Of a stretch of DNA of 31,643 nucleotides, positions 29,801-31,643 are shown piece after piece. The stretch comes from CAZUAQ01 sp964618455 (lineage in GTDB: Bacteria; Planctomycetota; Phycisphaerae; UBA1845; PWPN01): assembly GCA_964618455.1 (NCBI GenBank), contig CAZUAQ010000055.1, positions 1-31,643 on the forward strand, in the 5' to 3' direction. The notes under the pieces were generated by a model. The model was given only the letters and a program-made list of their open reading frames with translations. It was not told the origin of the DNA and did no database searches. Numbering within the stretch: position 1 is the first letter of the stretch; every line of letters starts with the position of its first letter. Position numbers and translations under genes: made by a program.

Positions 29801-31186
29801 TCACGTCCCCTCCACCAGCGCCTCGGTTTCAACCGGGGCGTTGCTCCGGTCAGAGATTCGCTCCGCTTTCCGCCCCGCAAACTTCTCCCACCGCTGCACG
29901 ATCACGTCGCAATACAAGGGATCAAGTTCCATGAGGAACGCCCTCCGTCCCGTCTGCTCGCAACCGATCAGCGTGGACCCGCTGCCGCCGAACAGGTCGA
30001 GCACGTTCTCGCCCGGGCGCGACGAGTACTGGATGGCGCGCACGGCAAGCTCAACCGGCTTCTCAGTCAGGTGGACCATCTTCTGCTGCGGAACCTTGTC
30101 CACCTGCCACACGTCGCGGATGTTGTTCGGACCGAAGAACTCGTGGCCCGCGCCTTCGCGCCAACCGTAGAAGCACCACTCGTGCGCGAGCATGAAGTCC
30201 TTGCGGCAGAGAACGGGCGAGTTCTTCACCCAGATGAGCTGCTGGTGCCAGAACAGACCGGACTTCTTGAGCACCGGCGGGTAGTTGCCGATGTTCGACC
30301 ACCCGCCCCAGATGTAGAACGCCCGCCCGGGCAGCAGCACGCGAGCGATGTTGCCGAACCACGCTACGAGCAGCGCGTCGAACGCCTCGTCCGAGATGAA
30401 ATCGTTCTGCAACGGCCGGTCCTTGGCCCGCATCTTCTGGGTGGCGGGTTTGGATTTGCTGGGGTCGCGGGCGAGGTCGAAGCCCTGATGATTCCCCAGC
30501 CGTTTCTCGGCATCGCGCGCCTTCGCCTCGTCACTGAGATACGCCGCGAACGTCGCCAAGCCGGCCGCGACGGCGTTCTTGCTGCGCGGCTCGAGCTTGA
30601 CGTTATACGGCGGATCGGTATTCGCAAGATGGATCGGCTGACCATCGAGCAGGCGATCCAGGTCAGCGGGCTTGGATGAGTCACCGCACAGCAGCCGATG
30701 CTCGCCGAGAATCCACAGATCACCGGGCTGCGTGATCGCCTCGTCCGGCGGTTCGGGAATCTCATCGGGATCGGTCAGGCCGGCTTGCACACCGGGATCG
30801 AGCAGCTTGGCCAGGTCGTCTTGATCGAAACCGAGCAGCGACCAGTCGATGCCGGCGCCTTGGAGTTCGGCCAGTTCGATCGGCAGCAGCTCCATGTTCC
30901 ACTCGGCCAGCTCGTTGGTTTTGTTATCAGCGATGCGGTAAGCGCGAATTTGCTCCGGCGTCAGATCCGTCGCCACGTGAACCGGCACCTCGGTGAACCC
31001 GAGCTTCTGCGCTGCCTTCCAGCGCGTGTGCCCACAAACAATGACGCCCTCGCCGTCCACCACGATGGGCTGGCGGAACCCGAACTGTTGGATCGACGCC
31101 GCGACGGCATCGACTGCCGCGTCATTGATCCGCGGGTTCTTCTCATACGGCTTGATCCCGGCCAACGGCCGCGTTTCAACCTTCAT
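29801..31186 (-). CDS. ParB-like nuclease domain fused to DNA methyltransferase
   Basis: The 461-residue protein has two parts. Residues 1 to ~95 are a ParB/Srx-type domain (IKPYEKNPRINDAAVDAVAA, VVDGEGVIVCGHTRWKAAQK). Residues ~155-440 are an S-adenosylmethionine-dependent DNA methyltransferase with DPPY at 191-194 first and LDLFGGSGST at 396-405 later. The order (catalytic motif before the cofactor motif) is the beta class of adenine-N6 or cytosine-N4 enzymes; HLTEKPVEL at ~372-380 fits the usual link. GGAGGT precedes the ATG ending at 31186. Such fusions are common in phages, where they may protect viral DNA from restriction. No partner endonuclease is visible in the window. Confidence 0.93.
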   Translation of the reverse strand: MKVETRPLAGIKPYEKNPRINDAAVDAVAASIQQFGFRQPIVVDGEGVIVCGHTRWKAAQKLGFTEVPVHVATDLTPEQIRAYRIADNKTNELAEWNMELLPIELAELQGAGIDWSLLGFDQDDLAKLLDPGVQAGLTDPDEIPEPPDEAITQPGDLWILGEHRLLCGDSSKPADLDRLLDGQPIHLANTDPPYNVKLEPRSKNAVAAGLATFAAYLSDEAKARDAEKRLGNHQGFDLARDPSKSKPATQKMRAKDRPLQNDFISDEAFDALLVAWFGNIARVLLPGRAFYIWGGWSNIGNYPPVLKKSGLFWHQQLIWVKNSPVLCRKDFMLAHEWCFYGWREGAGHEFFGPNNIRDVWQVDKVPQQKMVHLTEKPVELAVRAIQYSSRPGENVLDLFGGSGSTLIGCEQTGRRAFLMELDPLYCDVIVQRWEKFAGRKAERISDRSNAPVETEALVEGT

Positions 31187-31314
31187 CGAACGACCTCCGT
31201 GTCAAATTGCCATCCATGAAACACACACCACTTCAGCCGGCCGGACCACCCGTCGGCCAGGAACGCCGCCCATGGCGTACCCGCCGCCGGGGTGGTAGCG
31301 AACCACGCCCTCAC
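31183..31314 (-). CDS. 43-aa ORF overlapping the methyltransferase start
   Basis: Reading from a GTG ending at 31314 gives MRAWFATTPAAGTPWAAFLA and DGWSGRLKWCVFHGWQFDTE to a TGA at 31185-31183. The stop overlaps the methyltransferase ATG as ATGA, the arrangement of translational coupling. The peptide is rich in Trp and Phe and looks like protein rather than noise. The ribosome site is weak and the ORF is short, so it could be chance. No function can be assigned. Confidence 0.4.
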   Translation of the reverse strand: MRAWFATTPAAGTPWAAFLADGWSGRLKWCVFHGWQFDTEVVR

Positions 31315-31320
31315 CTACCC

Positions 31321-31366
31321 GGGTGGCCCAGGGTGGCCCAAAACACGCCCTGGGGCCGCCCTGGGC
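31321..31366. repeat. GC-rich short direct and inverted repeats
   Basis: GGGTGGCCCA occurs twice in tandem at 31321-31340. GCCCTGGG occurs at 31347-31354 and 31358-31365. GCCCAGGG at 31326-31333 can pair with CCCTGGGC at 31359-31366. The cluster lies upstream of the 43-aa ORF and the methyltransferase and may be a hairpin or protein-binding site. Confidence 0.6.
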
Positions 31367-31376
31367 GCGCCCACCG

Positions 31377-31625
31377 TTAACCGGCCTTCAGCCGGACCGT
31401 CGCTTTCTCGATCCTGTTCAGCACCGCTTCAAGCTCGACGATCCGCCGCTCCTGGCGGGCCGCGACGCGACGCAGGTCCGCCGCCTGTTTTCGTGAAGCC
31501 AGAAGCTGCTGTCTCAGCGTGCGGTTCTGCTCCTCCAGGAACACCACGCGCTGCTCGGCTGGTAACGATAGTTCAGGCTCAGCCGGCAACAGCGACTCGG
31601 CGATCTCACGCGCGAAACCGGCCAC
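31377..31625 (-). CDS. Coiled-coil protein, probably extending past the window edge
   Basis: The frame runs from the right edge to a stop at 31377. A GTG ending at 31625 would give 82 residues, but the frame stays open upstream, so the true start may lie outside the window. The sequence is almost entirely helical and charged: FAREIAESLLPAEPELSLPA, RVVFLEEQNRTLRQQLLASR and VAARQERRIVELEAVLNRIE. The heptad pattern predicts a coiled coil. It lies 62 bases before the 43-aa ORF in the same direction. I recognise no family. Confidence 0.55.
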   Translation of the reverse strand: MAGFAREIAESLLPAEPELSLPAEQRVVFLEEQNRTLRQQLLASRKQAADLRRVAARQERRIVELEAVLNRIEKATVRLKAG

Positions 31626-31643
31626 GTCCAGGCGGTGGACGGT

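Overview
The window looks like a high-GC bacterial chromosome segment, most plausibly from the Planctomycetes or a related PVC lineage. That is an inference from gene content: a very long secreted RHS/YD-repeat protein with Cys-rich ends, a secreted TPR protein, a HARE-HTH protein with a Lys/Ala-rich tail, and an ISKra4-type transposase remnant. It has no rRNA or other marker that would settle the taxon. I saw no tRNA, rRNA or CRISPR array.

Left part (1-10160), host accessory DNA. The minus strand carries a three-gene unit: a secreted TPR protein (7976-10159), a 1826-aa RHS protein (2414-7894) and a small lipoprotein-like gene (1897-2397). The RHS protein has a signal peptide, a Cys-rich head, the usual YD repeats ending in a core motif, and a 137-residue tip ending in a 58-residue stretch with 13 cysteines. 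Base composition drops at the core/tip junction, as in exchangeable RHS tips. At the extreme left, on the plus strand, a second Cys-rich tail with an RHS-like motif is followed by another small lipoprotein gene (303-701). Between these lies scrap DNA: a degraded direct copy of part of the RHS core (850-1157) joined to a broken ISKra4-family transposase (1155-1806).

Middle part (10781-28920), a tailed-phage structural module on the minus strand, almost without gaps. In transcription order it encodes a Nu1-like small protein, the large terminase, an NrdR-like zinc ribbon, a small gpW-position protein, a lambda-type portal, a fused protease/major capsid protein, two DUF2190-like decoration proteins (one with a large inserted domain), a head-tail connector, a membrane/coiled-coil protein, a tail-terminator candidate, a structural protein, the tail tube, a tail chaperone pair in overlapping frames, a lipoprotein, two small proteins (one holin-like), a minor tail protein, the tape measure, and four distal-tail or accessory proteins. 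This is a siphovirus-like head and tail set. I see no integrase, repressor, replication gene or recognisable endolysin, so it is a partial prophage, a prophage continuing to the right, or a domesticated element.

Right part (29031-31643). Two plus-strand genes run divergently from the structural operon: a HARE-HTH protein with a histone-like tail and a 71-aa winged-helix-like protein. They converge on a minus-strand ParB-domain/DNA methyltransferase fusion, which is preceded by a tiny overlapping ORF and a coiled-coil ORF that reaches the window edge. These look like phage early or regulatory genes next to the packaging genes.
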